From Nitronereus sp964503895 (lineage in GTDB: Bacteria; Nitrospirota; Nitrospiria; Nitrospirales; UBA8639), in contig CAZDCF010000003.1 of assembly GCA_964503895.1 (NCBI GenBank), forward strand, positions 32,182-96,181: DNA of 64,000 nucleotides, read 5' to 3'. Below, piece by piece: positions 18,584-28,370 of this stretch; the first letter of the stretch is position 1, and each line of letters starts with the position of its first letter. A program made the position numbers and the translations under genes. The notes beneath the pieces are model-generated. The model was not told the origin of the DNA and ran no database searches. It saw only the letters and a program-made list of their open reading frames with translations.

Positions 18584-19606
18584 GTGTCATCTTTATCTAA
18601 ATCCATTAAACAGGCCGCTCTTACCCAAGGATTTGATGTTGTGGGCATCGCACGGGTGAATCCTCAACAACCCGAGCCAATATCTCCTTCGCAATCTCCC
18701 AGCACCTCTCTTTCCAAATCGTTACTTCGAGACCTACAAAACTGGCTCTCAAACGGATATCACGGAACCATGGAATGGATGGAAAAAAGTCCTGAACGTA
18801 GGGCTGATCCACAAAAAGTCTTGCCAGAATGCCGATCCATTATTTGCGTTGGCATTAATTATTGGACTGACCATGATCCTAACGAAGCACCAGGGCTCGG
18901 AAGAATTGCACGATATGCATGGGGAAAAGATTATCACCGTCTTTTGAAAAAACGGCTTAAAAATCTTGAACGATCAATCAAGGAATTGGCCCCAGAATCA
19001 ACCACACGCAGTTATGTGGATACGGGCCCGGTTATGGAAAAAGTTTGGGCACAACGTGCTGGACTAGGATGGATTGGCAAACACTCCAATCTCGTTTCAT
19101 CGGAGTTTGGCTCTTGGCTCCTTATAGGCGAAGTATTAACCACATTGGACTTGCAACCGGACGAAGCCGGCACAGATCTCTGCGGAACCTGCACACTCTG
19201 TATTCAAACCTGCCCGACTTACGCAATCACCGAACCGTACGTGGTGGATGCAACCAAATGCATTTCTTATCTTACGATTGAATATCGCGGGGAATTAACC
19301 AACATCCGCCCCGAACTTCGATCACAAATGGGGAATCGAATTTTTGGATGCGACGATTGCCTAGATATCTGCCCATACAATGTTCATGCAACTCCAACCA
19401 AGGAACCAGCTTTCTCACCAACCACACAAACGCAACACCCGAATCTTCTTCAACTTTCCGAAATGACAAAGGAGCACTTCTTACGCACCTTTGAGGGCAG
19501 CCCCATCCGACGGACAAAATTCTCCGGGTTCCAGAGAAATATTCAAATAGCCCGAAACAACGAACAAACCGACTTGTCAAAGACTATTTCAACTCAACTA
19601 CCGTAA
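18584..19606 (+). CDS. queG: Epoxyqueuosine reductase
   Basis: The 340-residue protein starts with GTG. It has the cobalamin-binding N-terminal domain, the VDTGPVMEK segment with the likely catalytic Asp146, and a dicluster ferredoxin module. Cluster ligands are C200, C203, C206 and C210, with C256, C259 and C263. It performs the last step of queuosine synthesis on tRNA, reducing epoxyqueuosine. There is a short Pro/Ser-rich insert at residues 30-45. Its 3' end overlaps the convergent mutS2 gene by 23 nt. Confidence 0.93.
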   Translation: MSSLSKSIKQAALTQGFDVVGIARVNPQQPEPISPSQSPSTSLSKSLLRDLQNWLSNGYHGTMEWMEKSPERRADPQKVLPECRSIICVGINYWTDHDPNEAPGLGRIARYAWGKDYHRLLKKRLKNLERSIKELAPESTTRSYVDTGPVMEKVWAQRAGLGWIGKHSNLVSSEFGSWLLIGEVLTTLDLQPDEAGTDLCGTCTLCIQTCPTYAITEPYVVDATKCISYLTIEYRGELTNIRPELRSQMGNRIFGCDDCLDICPYNVHATPTKEPAFSPTTQTQHPNLLQLSEMTKEHFLRTFEGSPIRRTKFSGFQRNIQIARNNEQTDLSKTISTQLP

Positions 19607-22007
19607 CACCATCCCCACCCTCGCCTTCCCTCCCCGCACTAAATGACTCGGAATAGGGTGAATTCGATAAATATTGCCGTATCGCCATTTTTAATTTGCC
19701 CGTTCCATGACCATGGATAATATGAACGGACTTGGCACCGGTAAGTACAGCTTCATCAAGTCGTGAGGTTAAATGGTCCAAAGCATCATCAACAATCTGG
19801 CCTCGTAAGTCTATCGTCAACAAACCTGAAAGTGTCGTTGAGGGATGATGCAGCCCATCTAACTCTTTTGGGCTTTTCTTTTTCGAGGAGATCGAAGAGG
19901 CCAAAGTTCCAAAAATAAATTCCTCTGCTCTTTGTTTTTTTCCAATAAGCAACTCAACACCAACTGATAATTCCGAGTCGCCAACCTGAAGACGAACCCG
20001 CTTTTTCCCTTGGGGATTTTCAAGCAATATGCCACTAGTCCCTAAGTTTGAAATCTCGACTAACGCTCCAGCTCGTAAAGATTCAAAAGGAATAATTTCT
20101 GAAGGATCCTGGGTCTGTTGATTTAATTCAGCTTCAATAGCATGGACACGCTCTTTAGCCTCTCTCACTTTTATAAGAGTTTTGTCCTCTTTAAGTGCAT
20201 TAAGTGTTTGGCGAATTTCTGTTCGAGCCCGAGACATCTCCTCCTTGAATTTCCTTTTTATCTTTCGCAGTTCTTCATGTTCCGTTGCACGAAGATGATC
20301 AACTCGCCCTTGAGCTTCTTTTGCAACCTCATCCGCAACGCGATTATTTATTTCTGCTGACTCCAAATCCCGGCTAACACGATGGTGCATATCCTGTAAT
20401 TCGGAAAAAATATGATCGAGTTGTCGATCTTGTTGATGAACCAAGTCGGTAGCATGATTCAGAATGCTTGGATCCATTCCTAGACAACCAGCAATAGCCA
20501 AAGCCGATGACCCTCCAGGTATACCCTGAATAAGGCGATAAGTTGGCGTAAGAGTAGCGACATCAAATTCAAGGCTGGCATTGAGAAACTCAGGCATTGA
20601 AAGGGCCAAGGTCTTCAAAGAATTGTAGTGTGTCGTCACCACAACTTTGAATCCAAGTTTAGCAAAATACAACAATACGGCTTCTGCTAATGCTGCGCCT
20701 TCTGAAGGATCGGTAGAACCAATTACCTCATCAAGTAACACAAAAACTTGATCGGAAGATTGTTTTTCTTGACTAACTCCAATATCCAACAACTCAATAA
20801 TCTTAGTCAGGTGAGCCGAAAAGCTCGAAAGGTCTTTCGCTAAATCTTGCATATCGCCAATATCGGCATAGGTTTGGGGGAAAAACCCCATTTCCGACCC
20901 TTCGGCACAAGGAAGATGCAAGCCTGCTCGAACCATGAGGCTGTATAATCCGAGTAATTTCAAATTCACAGTTTTCCCGCCAGTATTAGGACCAGAAATT
21001 ACCAAAATCCGCTGGCCTTTTTGAAAGACAATGTCGTTAGGTATCACCTGTTCCCGAGTCAACATTAGCAAAGGATGACGGGCTTTCATTAAATGAATAT
21101 GCCCATTTTCAGATAACTCGACCGGCAATCCTTGCATGCGCTGACTCAAGCGCGCTTTCGCTCCAATGCTGTCAAAAATCACCAGTAAATGAAAATATAG
21201 TTGAACCGCCTTGGCGGACCCCACCACGATGGTTGTAAGTTCTTTAAGAATTCGCTGGACTTCACGATCAACCTCTAACTCTTCTACTTTAATGCGATTA
21301 TTGAGCTCAATCAGCTCACGAGGCTCAAGAAACACCGTTAGTCCACTCGAAGATACATCATGCACAATCCCATGAACCTGATGTTGCATATCCACTTTAA
21401 TCGGCAATACATAGCGATTTCCTCGTTGGGCAAAGTATGGCTCCTGTAAGACTTCACGGTAGGTTGATGACGTTATCATAGATTCCAGGCGTTGCCTTAT
21501 TCTTGTTTTTAATCCCTGAACCATTTGAATTGCATCGTACAAAGTCGAAGAAGCATGATCCAAAATTTCCCCTTCCCGACTAATGCATTGATCAACTTCC
21601 GTTTTAAGAAAGGAAAGATTGTCGATATGATCAATGCAAGAAAATAAATTCGGAGCTAGGTCTTGGTGTGTCATCAGACACCGCCGAACCTGCATAATGA
21701 GATCGATCGCATTGGCGATATTCCGTAGTTCCTTAGCATCTAGGGCCGCGCCTTTTCCCGCACGAGTCAAAGCCCCCTGGCTATCGTCAAAGTTTAAAAC
21801 TGGAAATGGTAAGAGGCTTTCAGAGATTGCAATCATTTCAGCAGTCTCTTGAATCTGCTTTTGCGCCAAGGAAAAAGTGTCAGCCAAAGGGAGAGCTCGA
21901 CAAAAGTCAGCTCCCAAAGCCGAATGAGCCTGAGCTGCTAAAATCTCCAGAAGCTTCGGCCATTCTAAGGCTTGTAGGGTTTCCTGAAAGAGGATTTCGC
22001 GCGACAT
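19584..22007 (-). CDS. mutS2: Endonuclease MutS2
   Basis: The 807-residue protein has the MutS core (lever and clamp helices, about residues 1-300), an ABC-type ATPase with Walker A GPNTGGKTVNLK and the signature region LSSFSAHL, then a coiled-coil segment (about 500-620) and a C-terminal Smr nuclease domain with DLRG and HGHGTGKL. MutS2 proteins lack the mismatch-recognition domain. They act on branched DNA or on collided ribosomes. The ATG at 22007 is preferred over a GTG 11 codons upstream because homology starts there. The 3' end overlaps queG. Confidence 0.93.
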   Translation of the reverse strand: MSREILFQETLQALEWPKLLEILAAQAHSALGADFCRALPLADTFSLAQKQIQETAEMIAISESLLPFPVLNFDDSQGALTRAGKGAALDAKELRNIANAIDLIMQVRRCLMTHQDLAPNLFSCIDHIDNLSFLKTEVDQCISREGEILDHASSTLYDAIQMVQGLKTRIRQRLESMITSSTYREVLQEPYFAQRGNRYVLPIKVDMQHQVHGIVHDVSSSGLTVFLEPRELIELNNRIKVEELEVDREVQRILKELTTIVVGSAKAVQLYFHLLVIFDSIGAKARLSQRMQGLPVELSENGHIHLMKARHPLLMLTREQVIPNDIVFQKGQRILVISGPNTGGKTVNLKLLGLYSLMVRAGLHLPCAEGSEMGFFPQTYADIGDMQDLAKDLSSFSAHLTKIIELLDIGVSQEKQSSDQVFVLLDEVIGSTDPSEGAALAEAVLLYFAKLGFKVVVTTHYNSLKTLALSMPEFLNASLEFDVATLTPTYRLIQGIPGGSSALAIAGCLGMDPSILNHATDLVHQQDRQLDHIFSELQDMHHRVSRDLESAEINNRVADEVAKEAQGRVDHLRATEHEELRKIKRKFKEEMSRARTEIRQTLNALKEDKTLIKVREAKERVHAIEAELNQQTQDPSEIIPFESLRAGALVEISNLGTSGILLENPQGKKRVRLQVGDSELSVGVELLIGKKQRAEEFIFGTLASSISSKKKSPKELDGLHHPSTTLSGLLTIDLRGQIVDDALDHLTSRLDEAVLTGAKSVHIIHGHGTGKLKMAIRQYLSNSPYSESFSAGREGEGGDGVTVVELK

Positions 22008-22170
22008 ACACCAACGGCCTCTGTCCTTGTGAGACAGCACAAGAAAAATTTCTAAAGTTCTGGTCTGACCTTAAGGATAAAGAAGTCTGTCGGGAAACGA
22101 AAGCAAAGCAGGGAAGAGAAAACTTGTCCTCTCTTCCCCAGTTTTCTTAGAATGGTCTGAAGGGAGTGCT

Positions 22171-23397
22171 ATGACAGAACCTGAAGCTCGAGCCTACCTC
22201 AATTACCTTTTAACCTTAAGCCTTCGTCGGGAAGATGCCTTTGGCCCTTTGGCCTTAACTTTCCTTCGCGAGCAAGACTTTGATCAGCTCGGGATTCTCC
22301 CTGAAGAACAATTCAGTTTACTCTTTGCAACTATTCAGGCCTTTGCTTCTGAGCCGAAAAGGTACTCCCATAAGCTAGAATTACTTCAAAAAGCTCGCCA
22401 ACTTCTTCCAAATACTCGCTATTTTGACTCGGAATTGGCTCAACAAATTGAATATGACATTCAAAAAACTAGTGCAGAATTAGGAATTTATAATGATGCC
22501 ATGAAGGGACCTCGTTCCCAACCCCTTGACAAACAACGCTTGATCGTTGAAACCGATATCCCTGAATATTTCTTAGACCTCGCGCAAAAACGGGCCGCCG
22601 CTTACTACCAGACCAAATATCGTTTAAGCAAAGATGCCAAAACCGCTCAGCATTTTGGTGGCACACCTCGTCGGTTTGAACCAGAAAATGAAACCGTGCA
22701 TAAAGAATTCCCCGGCGCTTGCGCTCCTTTTATGTCAGCACGAACCAATGTTTTTCATCTCATGCTGCCCTTTGACCTGAAAGTCAGTCGAACACCGGAA
22801 GATCCATTGGAAGCAGGCGTTCGCATTTTTTATGCAAAAATGGGCTACTCCTTTCCACTTCGTTATGAAATGGGAAAGCTTTGCAGTTACCATGACGGCC
22901 AAGTCCACGATATTGCCCTAGATGATCCTAATCTCCTTTTCGTATCCATGTCCGCGGTAAAGGACTCAGAATTTCCTATTCCCAATAATACGTCTTCCGC
23001 TGATATGCCGCCCGAGTATGCCTACCCATCTGCCCTCCTAGAGCATACCGGTAGCTTAGGGCCATTTATCCAGGTTAGTTGTAACTTTAAAATATGGTTT
23101 GATGCCAATGTGGTTTCGATACTTATTCAGGGCTCGCCCGATTTACACGAGTATGGATTTCAAGGCGGGTCAGGCTTGATGACTCGGTCCTATGCTTCTG
23201 ATAAGGTCCAAACCTATGCCAAAGCCCAATCTCAGCCTTGGCAAGAAGGAATGAGCTTTAACTTTGTTAACCTGCATTTGTCCCTTAGCCCAGGGACCAA
23301 TTCTGCATTGATTCCTCATAGTACCCCGATTTTTTCCATTTATCCTGTTTTAAGCCGGCAATGCTACAAAATCGAAAACCAGCGGGTAATAGAATAG
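22171..23397 (+). CDS. Hypothetical protein, 408 aa
   Basis: A GAAGGGAG ribosome site precedes the ATG, and codon use looks like that of neighbours, so the gene is probably real. The first 170 residues are mostly helical and charged. The rest is beta-rich with aromatic residues, and has no signal peptide or membrane helix. Residues 180-230 contain a Cys/Met/Phe-rich stretch (GACAPFMSARTNVFHLMLPF). I do not recognise a domain. A cytoplasmic protein is the most that can be said. It diverges from mutS2. Confidence 0.7.
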   Translation: MTEPEARAYLNYLLTLSLRREDAFGPLALTFLREQDFDQLGILPEEQFSLLFATIQAFASEPKRYSHKLELLQKARQLLPNTRYFDSELAQQIEYDIQKTSAELGIYNDAMKGPRSQPLDKQRLIVETDIPEYFLDLAQKRAAAYYQTKYRLSKDAKTAQHFGGTPRRFEPENETVHKEFPGACAPFMSARTNVFHLMLPFDLKVSRTPEDPLEAGVRIFYAKMGYSFPLRYEMGKLCSYHDGQVHDIALDDPNLLFVSMSAVKDSEFPIPNNTSSADMPPEYAYPSALLEHTGSLGPFIQVSCNFKIWFDANVVSILIQGSPDLHEYGFQGGSGLMTRSYASDKVQTYAKAQSQPWQEGMSFNFVNLHLSLSPGTNSALIPHSTPIFSIYPVLSRQCYKIENQRVIE

Positions 23398-23774
23398 ACC
23401 AGCAAATTTGGCGTTCTTATGTCCTCTAGCTATAGAATCGTCCCATTCCCGAGGGAAATTGCCCAAATTATGAAGCATAATTGCCCCAATTACCTCTAAA
23501 TTTTCATGTATCTGACCAGGACGCACTGGCTCTGGGGCACCGAATGCCTTTTTTTGAGTTGCACGGACACATATCCTATGCTAGGCTTTTTCCATTGATG
23601 GATGACGACGGTCCCAGACGAAGTTTTCGTCACCAATTTATTAATCTACAGCCACCTCCCCTGCTATTCCTCTACGCTTTTCACACAAAATTGCCGCTAT
23701 TAACCAGGGGGCTTGGTTTTCCCACACGTTCGAGCCCTCTCGCCTCTAATCGAGCCCGCCACTAATTTGAATAT
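23398..23774. other. Intergenic region with no supported feature
   Basis: These 377 nt contain a 94-codon plus-strand ORF beginning at a TTG, rich in Pro, Arg and His and with no ribosome site. I regard it as chance. No hairpin followed by T-tract and no clear promoter was seen. Confidence 0.5.
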
Positions 23775-25058
23775 ATGGAATTTATTGCCATTCTGATTTG
23801 TTTGATTCTTTCTGGGCTATTTTCAGGAGCTGAGATTGCGTTTTTCTCAATTACTGAAAGCCGGCTCCAGACAATGATTGAGGAGGAAAAGCGAGCCGCC
23901 AAAATGGCCCTTTTCCTTCGCCAAAGTCCCCAACGGCTACTGTCCACGATTTTAATCGGGAATAATGTCGCCAATCTTGTGGCAGCCTCTTTAGTATCAG
24001 TGGTAACCTTCCAGCATTTTGGATCTGAGGGAGTCGCGATCGCGACTGGGATACTCACCATCGTCGTATTACTATTTTGCGAAATTATCCCAAAAACCCT
24101 TTGTGCCAAATATGCACCAATGGCTGTCCAAGTTCTCTCCCACCCCATTTATTGGGTTGAGAAATTATTCTCTCCCATTTTGTATATCCTTGAACCCCTT
24201 ATTCTGAGAATGACCGGAGGCCGAGGACTTACAGTTCCCTTTGTCACGGAAGAAGAACTATTGATTATGCTTGAAGCTGGGGGCAAAGCGGGCGTGCTGC
24301 AAACCGAAGAAGTCAAAATGATAAAAAATGTCTTTGAATTTACTGACCTGACAGCGGAAGACGTAATGACACCTAGGAATTATATGTTTGGATTAAATGG
24401 GGAATTAACCCTTAGCGACGCAAAGGAACAATTGTTTAAAGCGACCTATTCACGCATTCCAGTATATAACGATAATATGGATAATGTGACTGGCATCCTC
24501 TACCGTCATCAAGCCTTGAAAGAACTCGCCCAAGGCAACCAATCTAGCCTGCTAAAGGAACTAGCTCGCCCTCCACTCTTTATCCCTGAGGCCAAACCCG
24601 CAGATGATCTTCTCAAACAATTCCAGCAAGAAAAACGGCATATCGCCATAGTAGTGAACGAGTTTGGTGGCGTCATTGGACTTGTAACCACCGAGGACCT
24701 CCTTGAGGAAGTCGTGGGAGAAATTCTAGACGAGACGGATATTACTGAAGAATTGATCAAGCGAATTGGAAAAAATAAAATTCTCGTTATCGGACGAACC
24801 GAGGTTCGAAAAATTAACGAATTTCTCAAAGTCGAACTCGATGAAGAAGAACAAAACACGATTAGCGGTTTAATTCAACAAGAGTTAGGTCATATCCCGT
24901 CAATCGGGGAAGAACTCCGAGTTGATGGATGCCTGCTGATTGTTCGAGATGCGGATGAAAAATCAATTAAAAGCGTGCAAATTCAAAAAGTTGAAGAAGT
25001 TGCCCAGGAAACCCACAAAGAAGACGAAGAACCCTCTCCTGCTTTGCCACTAGAGTAA
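23775..25058 (+). CDS. CNNM/CorC-type membrane protein with CBS pair (HlyC/CorC family)
   Basis: The 427-residue protein has an N-terminal DUF21 (CNNM) membrane domain (about residues 1-180, four helices, with GLFSGAEIAFFS), two CBS domains (about 195-320, including EDVMTPR and VVNEFGGVIGLVTTEDLLEEVVGEI) and a C-terminal CorC_HlyC domain (about 335-410). Such proteins are implicated in magnesium or cobalt homeostasis; the older haemolysin annotation is misleading. The C-terminus ends in an acidic tail. It is a single gene convergent with ligA. Confidence 0.88.
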   Translation: MEFIAILICLILSGLFSGAEIAFFSITESRLQTMIEEEKRAAKMALFLRQSPQRLLSTILIGNNVANLVAASLVSVVTFQHFGSEGVAIATGILTIVVLLFCEIIPKTLCAKYAPMAVQVLSHPIYWVEKLFSPILYILEPLILRMTGGRGLTVPFVTEEELLIMLEAGGKAGVLQTEEVKMIKNVFEFTDLTAEDVMTPRNYMFGLNGELTLSDAKEQLFKATYSRIPVYNDNMDNVTGILYRHQALKELAQGNQSSLLKELARPPLFIPEAKPADDLLKQFQQEKRHIAIVVNEFGGVIGLVTTEDLLEEVVGEILDETDITEELIKRIGKNKILVIGRTEVRKINEFLKVELDEEEQNTISGLIQQELGHIPSIGEELRVDGCLLIVRDADEKSIKSVQIQKVEEVAQETHKEDEEPSPALPLE

Positions 25059-25101
25059 GTTTTATAGATGGGATTCCGGCCCGGCCTGAATGCTCTATTG
25101 T

Positions 25102-27114
25102 TTATCTCAAAAGCTTCGAGAATTCTTCCTCATTCAAAATTTGAATCCCAAATTTTTTAGCATCATCCAGCTTTGAACCGGGATCAGTACCTACTACTAC
25201 AAAATTAGTTTTTCTACTTACGCTAGAGGTTACCCGGCCACCTAATTGTTCAATTCGCTGCTTTGCTTCTCGCCGACTGAAGCCCTCTAGACCACCCGTT
25301 AAGACAAAATATTTTCCCTTCCATGGTTTAGCAGAAGCCTTATCGGCAACTAGGTATTCATCAATGCAAATGCCCGACTCCATCATGCGTTTAAGAACAG
25401 CCCTATTCCGAGTTTCAGCAAAAAAAGCAGTCACACTCTGAGCAGTCTCTGGGCCAATCTCATGAACACTTAATAAATTCTCCTCGGTGGCCGCTATGAC
25501 CTCTGACAACGATCCGAGTTCGCTCGCAAGCACTTTGGCCATATGGCTTCCGACATGGTGAATTCCAAGGCCAAAAATAAAACGTTCCAATGTCGTAGTT
25601 TTACTTTGTTCAATCGCAGCAAGCAATTGCATGGCGGACTTTTCCCCAAACCCTTCAAGCCCCAGTAATTGTTCTTTGTTTAATCGATAGATATCAGCAA
25701 GGTCTTTAACAAGATTTTGTTTCACGAGTTGGCCCACGGTTTTCTTTCCCATCCCCTCAATATTAAGCGCACCCTTGGAGGAAAAATGCTCAATCCCGCC
25801 TTTTAATTGAGCCGAGCAGACCGTTTGGCCGGTGCAGTAAAAAATTGGGCCTTCCTGAGCCACAGAGGATTCACAAACTGGACAATGCTCAGGTACCGTA
25901 AAGGGGTCAGACCGAATTTCACTGGGAACAGGGACTCGCTCAACAATATAAGGAATCACATCTCCCGCCCGCTCAACCTTGACAGTATCGCCAACACGCA
26001 CATCTTTACGAACTAATTCTTGGAAATTGTGAAGGGTAGCCCGGCTAATAGTTACTCCACCAACTTCCACGGGATCTAACAAGGCGATTGGCGTTAGTGC
26101 CCCAGTTCGGCCTACTGACACCAAGATATCCTGAACTTTAGTGAGTTCTTTTCTTGGAGGAAATTTATAAGCAAAGGCCCATCGCGGGCTCCGGGATTTT
26201 TCTCCTAAACGATTTTGATAGGGGCGTTCATCTACTTTGACTACGATCCCATCAATTTCATACGGCAAGGTCTCTCGCTTATCGGCCATGTCTTGATGAA
26301 ACGCCAGCACTTTATCAATTGAAGAACACAGTTGTCGCAAGGATGGAATAGGCAGCCCCCACGTAGCTAGTGAGGACACCGCGTTCCAATGGGAGTGAAT
26401 AGGGTCACCAGAGGAAACCATAAGATCGTAACAAGTAACGACGAGTGGTCTTTCCGCCGTAAATCGTGGATCAAGTTGCCGCAAGGAACCTGATGCCATA
26501 TTACGCGGATTAGCGAAGGTCTCTTCCCCACGTTCTACCAGGCGACGATTAAGTTCTTGAAAAACAGGTAATGGTAAATACACCTCCGCACGAACCACAA
26601 TCCGCTCTGGTAAAGTTTCGTGTGCTTGAAGGTGCAAAGGAAGCGAACGAATCGTTCGAAGATTCATCGTAATATCTTCACCCATCACGCCATCACCTCG
26701 GGTTGAACCTCGAACAAACCTTCCATCTTCATACACCAACTCCACAGACAACCCGTCAAACTTGGGTTCGACCGAATACTCCACCCGCTCGACTTCAAGT
26801 TCACGACGTATTCGTTGATCAAAGGCTTGGACATCTACAGCATCAAGAACAGAGTCCAAACTCAGTAAAACTCGATCATGCATCACCTTTTTAAATTGGT
26901 CGAGCGGTGTTCCGCCTACACGTTGGGTTGGAGAATCAGGGGTAACGAGGGAAGGATGTTCCTCTTCTAATTTTTGGAGTTCGTTGAAGAGTCGGTCATA
27001 CTCGGAATCAGAAATTTCTGGTTGGTCCCGCACGTAATAAAGAAAATCATGATAACGGATTTCCTCTCGTAATTTATTGACACGAAAGGAAACCTTTGGC
27101 AATGTAGCACGCAT
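25102..27114 (-). CDS. ligA: NAD-dependent DNA ligase
   Basis: Counting from the ATG at 27114 gives 670 residues, nearly identical in length to E. coli LigA. The catalytic lysine is K118 in VEPKFDGLSVEL. Further domains are the adenylation core, OB fold, a four-Cys zinc finger (CPVC...CTGQTVC), helix-hairpin-helix repeats and a C-terminal BRCT domain (about residues 590-670). It seals nicks during replication and repair. The frame stays open 22 codons further to a TTG, but that extension lacks similarity. Confidence 0.96.
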   Translation of the reverse strand: MRATLPKVSFRVNKLREEIRYHDFLYYVRDQPEISDSEYDRLFNELQKLEEEHPSLVTPDSPTQRVGGTPLDQFKKVMHDRVLLSLDSVLDAVDVQAFDQRIRRELEVERVEYSVEPKFDGLSVELVYEDGRFVRGSTRGDGVMGEDITMNLRTIRSLPLHLQAHETLPERIVVRAEVYLPLPVFQELNRRLVERGEETFANPRNMASGSLRQLDPRFTAERPLVVTCYDLMVSSGDPIHSHWNAVSSLATWGLPIPSLRQLCSSIDKVLAFHQDMADKRETLPYEIDGIVVKVDERPYQNRLGEKSRSPRWAFAYKFPPRKELTKVQDILVSVGRTGALTPIALLDPVEVGGVTISRATLHNFQELVRKDVRVGDTVKVERAGDVIPYIVERVPVPSEIRSDPFTVPEHCPVCESSVAQEGPIFYCTGQTVCSAQLKGGIEHFSSKGALNIEGMGKKTVGQLVKQNLVKDLADIYRLNKEQLLGLEGFGEKSAMQLLAAIEQSKTTTLERFIFGLGIHHVGSHMAKVLASELGSLSEVIAATEENLLSVHEIGPETAQSVTAFFAETRNRAVLKRMMESGICIDEYLVADKASAKPWKGKYFVLTGGLEGFSRREAKQRIEQLGGRVTSSVSRKTNFVVVGTDPGSKLDDAKKFGIQILNEEEFSKLLR

Positions 27115-27333
27115 TTTTTGAAAGTTTTTCACGTGTTCTAACGGAAAGGTCAAAGTACCATAGCCCTTACAGGCGGTCAATTGATTGGGAAAGCCTTAGA
27201 AAACTCAAGTGGAAACTCAAGTTGACAATCTAGGATTCTCGATCTATTCTTCCGATCAACGCAGTTTCGAACAATATCTGGATAGAGCAAACATGTTAGT
27301 TCTTTTATGACAAACAGCGGAAGGAATCTAACC

Positions 27334-27951
27334 ATGGCCGAACTTCAGCACGCAGGCAGGAAAAAACGTGATCAGGGATGGCTATATAAGCGAGCTATCG
27401 GTCCATTGATCATCTGCCTGCTCAGCAGCGTTATTTTAGGAGGCTGTGTGACTAAAGGAAAATACGAAGGGGAAAAAGCCCGATCCTTAAACTTCCAAAG
27501 ATTATTAGCCCAAGAGGAAAAACGAACGGCTGAACTGAGTTCACAAATTCAAGAAACCAAACGCCAGTTAGCTTCCCTAGAATCACAGAATACAGATTTG
27601 ACGATTGAAATCGATGCACTCAGGGAACAGCAGAGCCGGCAAGAGCGCTCTACCTCTTCGGATTCTGGTGGATCCAGTCTTTCGGGATCATCAGACTTAT
27701 CGTTATCCGAACCCTCCCTTTCGGATTTTGGACTGAATGACTTATCCTTCGACGAATCAGACTTCAACGATTTTGGTGAAGTTGGTGGGGATAGTGGCGA
27801 AGAACCAATCTACTATACGGTTGAAAAAGGGGACACTCTTTATAGGATTTCACGAGAATACGGAGTAACCGTTGCCCAACTAAAGGATTGGAACAACCTC
27901 CTAAGCAGCACCATTTCTATAGGACAACGGCTCGCGGTCAGCCACCCCTAA
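27334..27951 (+). CDS. LysM-domain lipoprotein with coiled coil
   Basis: The ATG at 27334 has GGAAGG upstream. After a basic N-terminus, a hydrophobic stretch ends in the lipobox LGGC (Cys about residue 39), so the mature protein is lipid-anchored. Next come a heptad-rich coiled coil (about residues 45-105), an acidic Ser/Asp/Leu-rich linker with repeated SLS/DLS units, and a C-terminal LysM domain (YYTVEKGDTLYRISREYGV) that binds peptidoglycan. It may link the membrane to the wall. It is divergent from ligA. Confidence 0.85.
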   Translation: MAELQHAGRKKRDQGWLYKRAIGPLIICLLSSVILGGCVTKGKYEGEKARSLNFQRLLAQEEKRTAELSSQIQETKRQLASLESQNTDLTIEIDALREQQSRQERSTSSDSGGSSLSGSSDLSLSEPSLSDFGLNDLSFDESDFNDFGEVGGDSGEEPIYYTVEKGDTLYRISREYGVTVAQLKDWNNLLSSTISIGQRLAVSHP

Positions 27952-27956
27952 AACAT

Positions 27957-28313
27957 TTATCTATCCCGATGCACATTATCCGGCGAAAAAGCCGGAATAC
28001 ACACTGCGACATATTCCGCACCTTCCTCACTTGGAGTGCTATAGCGCACCCATTCTCCCTTTGACGCAATTACCGCTTCACCAGCCTTAACATCAGTTGT
28101 ACAGGATTTTCTTTCAACTCGAAGACTGCCTTTTAATACCACGGTATATTCATCAAATTCTGGCGTTTGACCAGGCTCTACCCACCCACCTGGACTGGTC
28201 ATTTTCGCAATACTTACATCCTCGGTTTTGGAATTCACACGGCCAAAATATTCTTCGATCAATTTTGGTTTATTGCCACTCGGGCTTATAACTGCTGGAG
28301 ATTTAATGTGCAT
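27957..28313 (-). CDS. Small single-domain cupin protein
   Basis: The 118-residue protein has the cupin barrel pattern: PGGWVEPGQTPEFDEYTVVLKGSL, then VKAGEAVIASKGEWVRYSTP. The Glu/Asp/His metal ligands of motif 1 are only partly kept, because no HxH pair is seen. Related small cupins include ethanolamine-utilisation EutQ-like proteins and sugar or cofactor binders. Function unknown. It is 57 nt downstream of the methyltransferase on the same strand, so co-transcription is possible. Confidence 0.75.
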   Translation of the reverse strand: MHIKSPAVISPSGNKPKLIEEYFGRVNSKTEDVSIAKMTSPGGWVEPGQTPEFDEYTVVLKGSLRVERKSCTTDVKAGEAVIASKGEWVRYSTPSEEGAEYVAVCIPAFSPDNVHRDR

Positions 28314-28370
28314 TTAAATGTCCCTTTCGCTAATAGATTAGAGAAAAGTGAAGAAGAATTTTGGAAGAGT

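Noticed and set aside
23481..23765. 94-codon plus-strand ORF
   Set aside because: Starts at TTG without a ribosome site and has biased Pro/Arg/His/Leu content; no similarity recognised.
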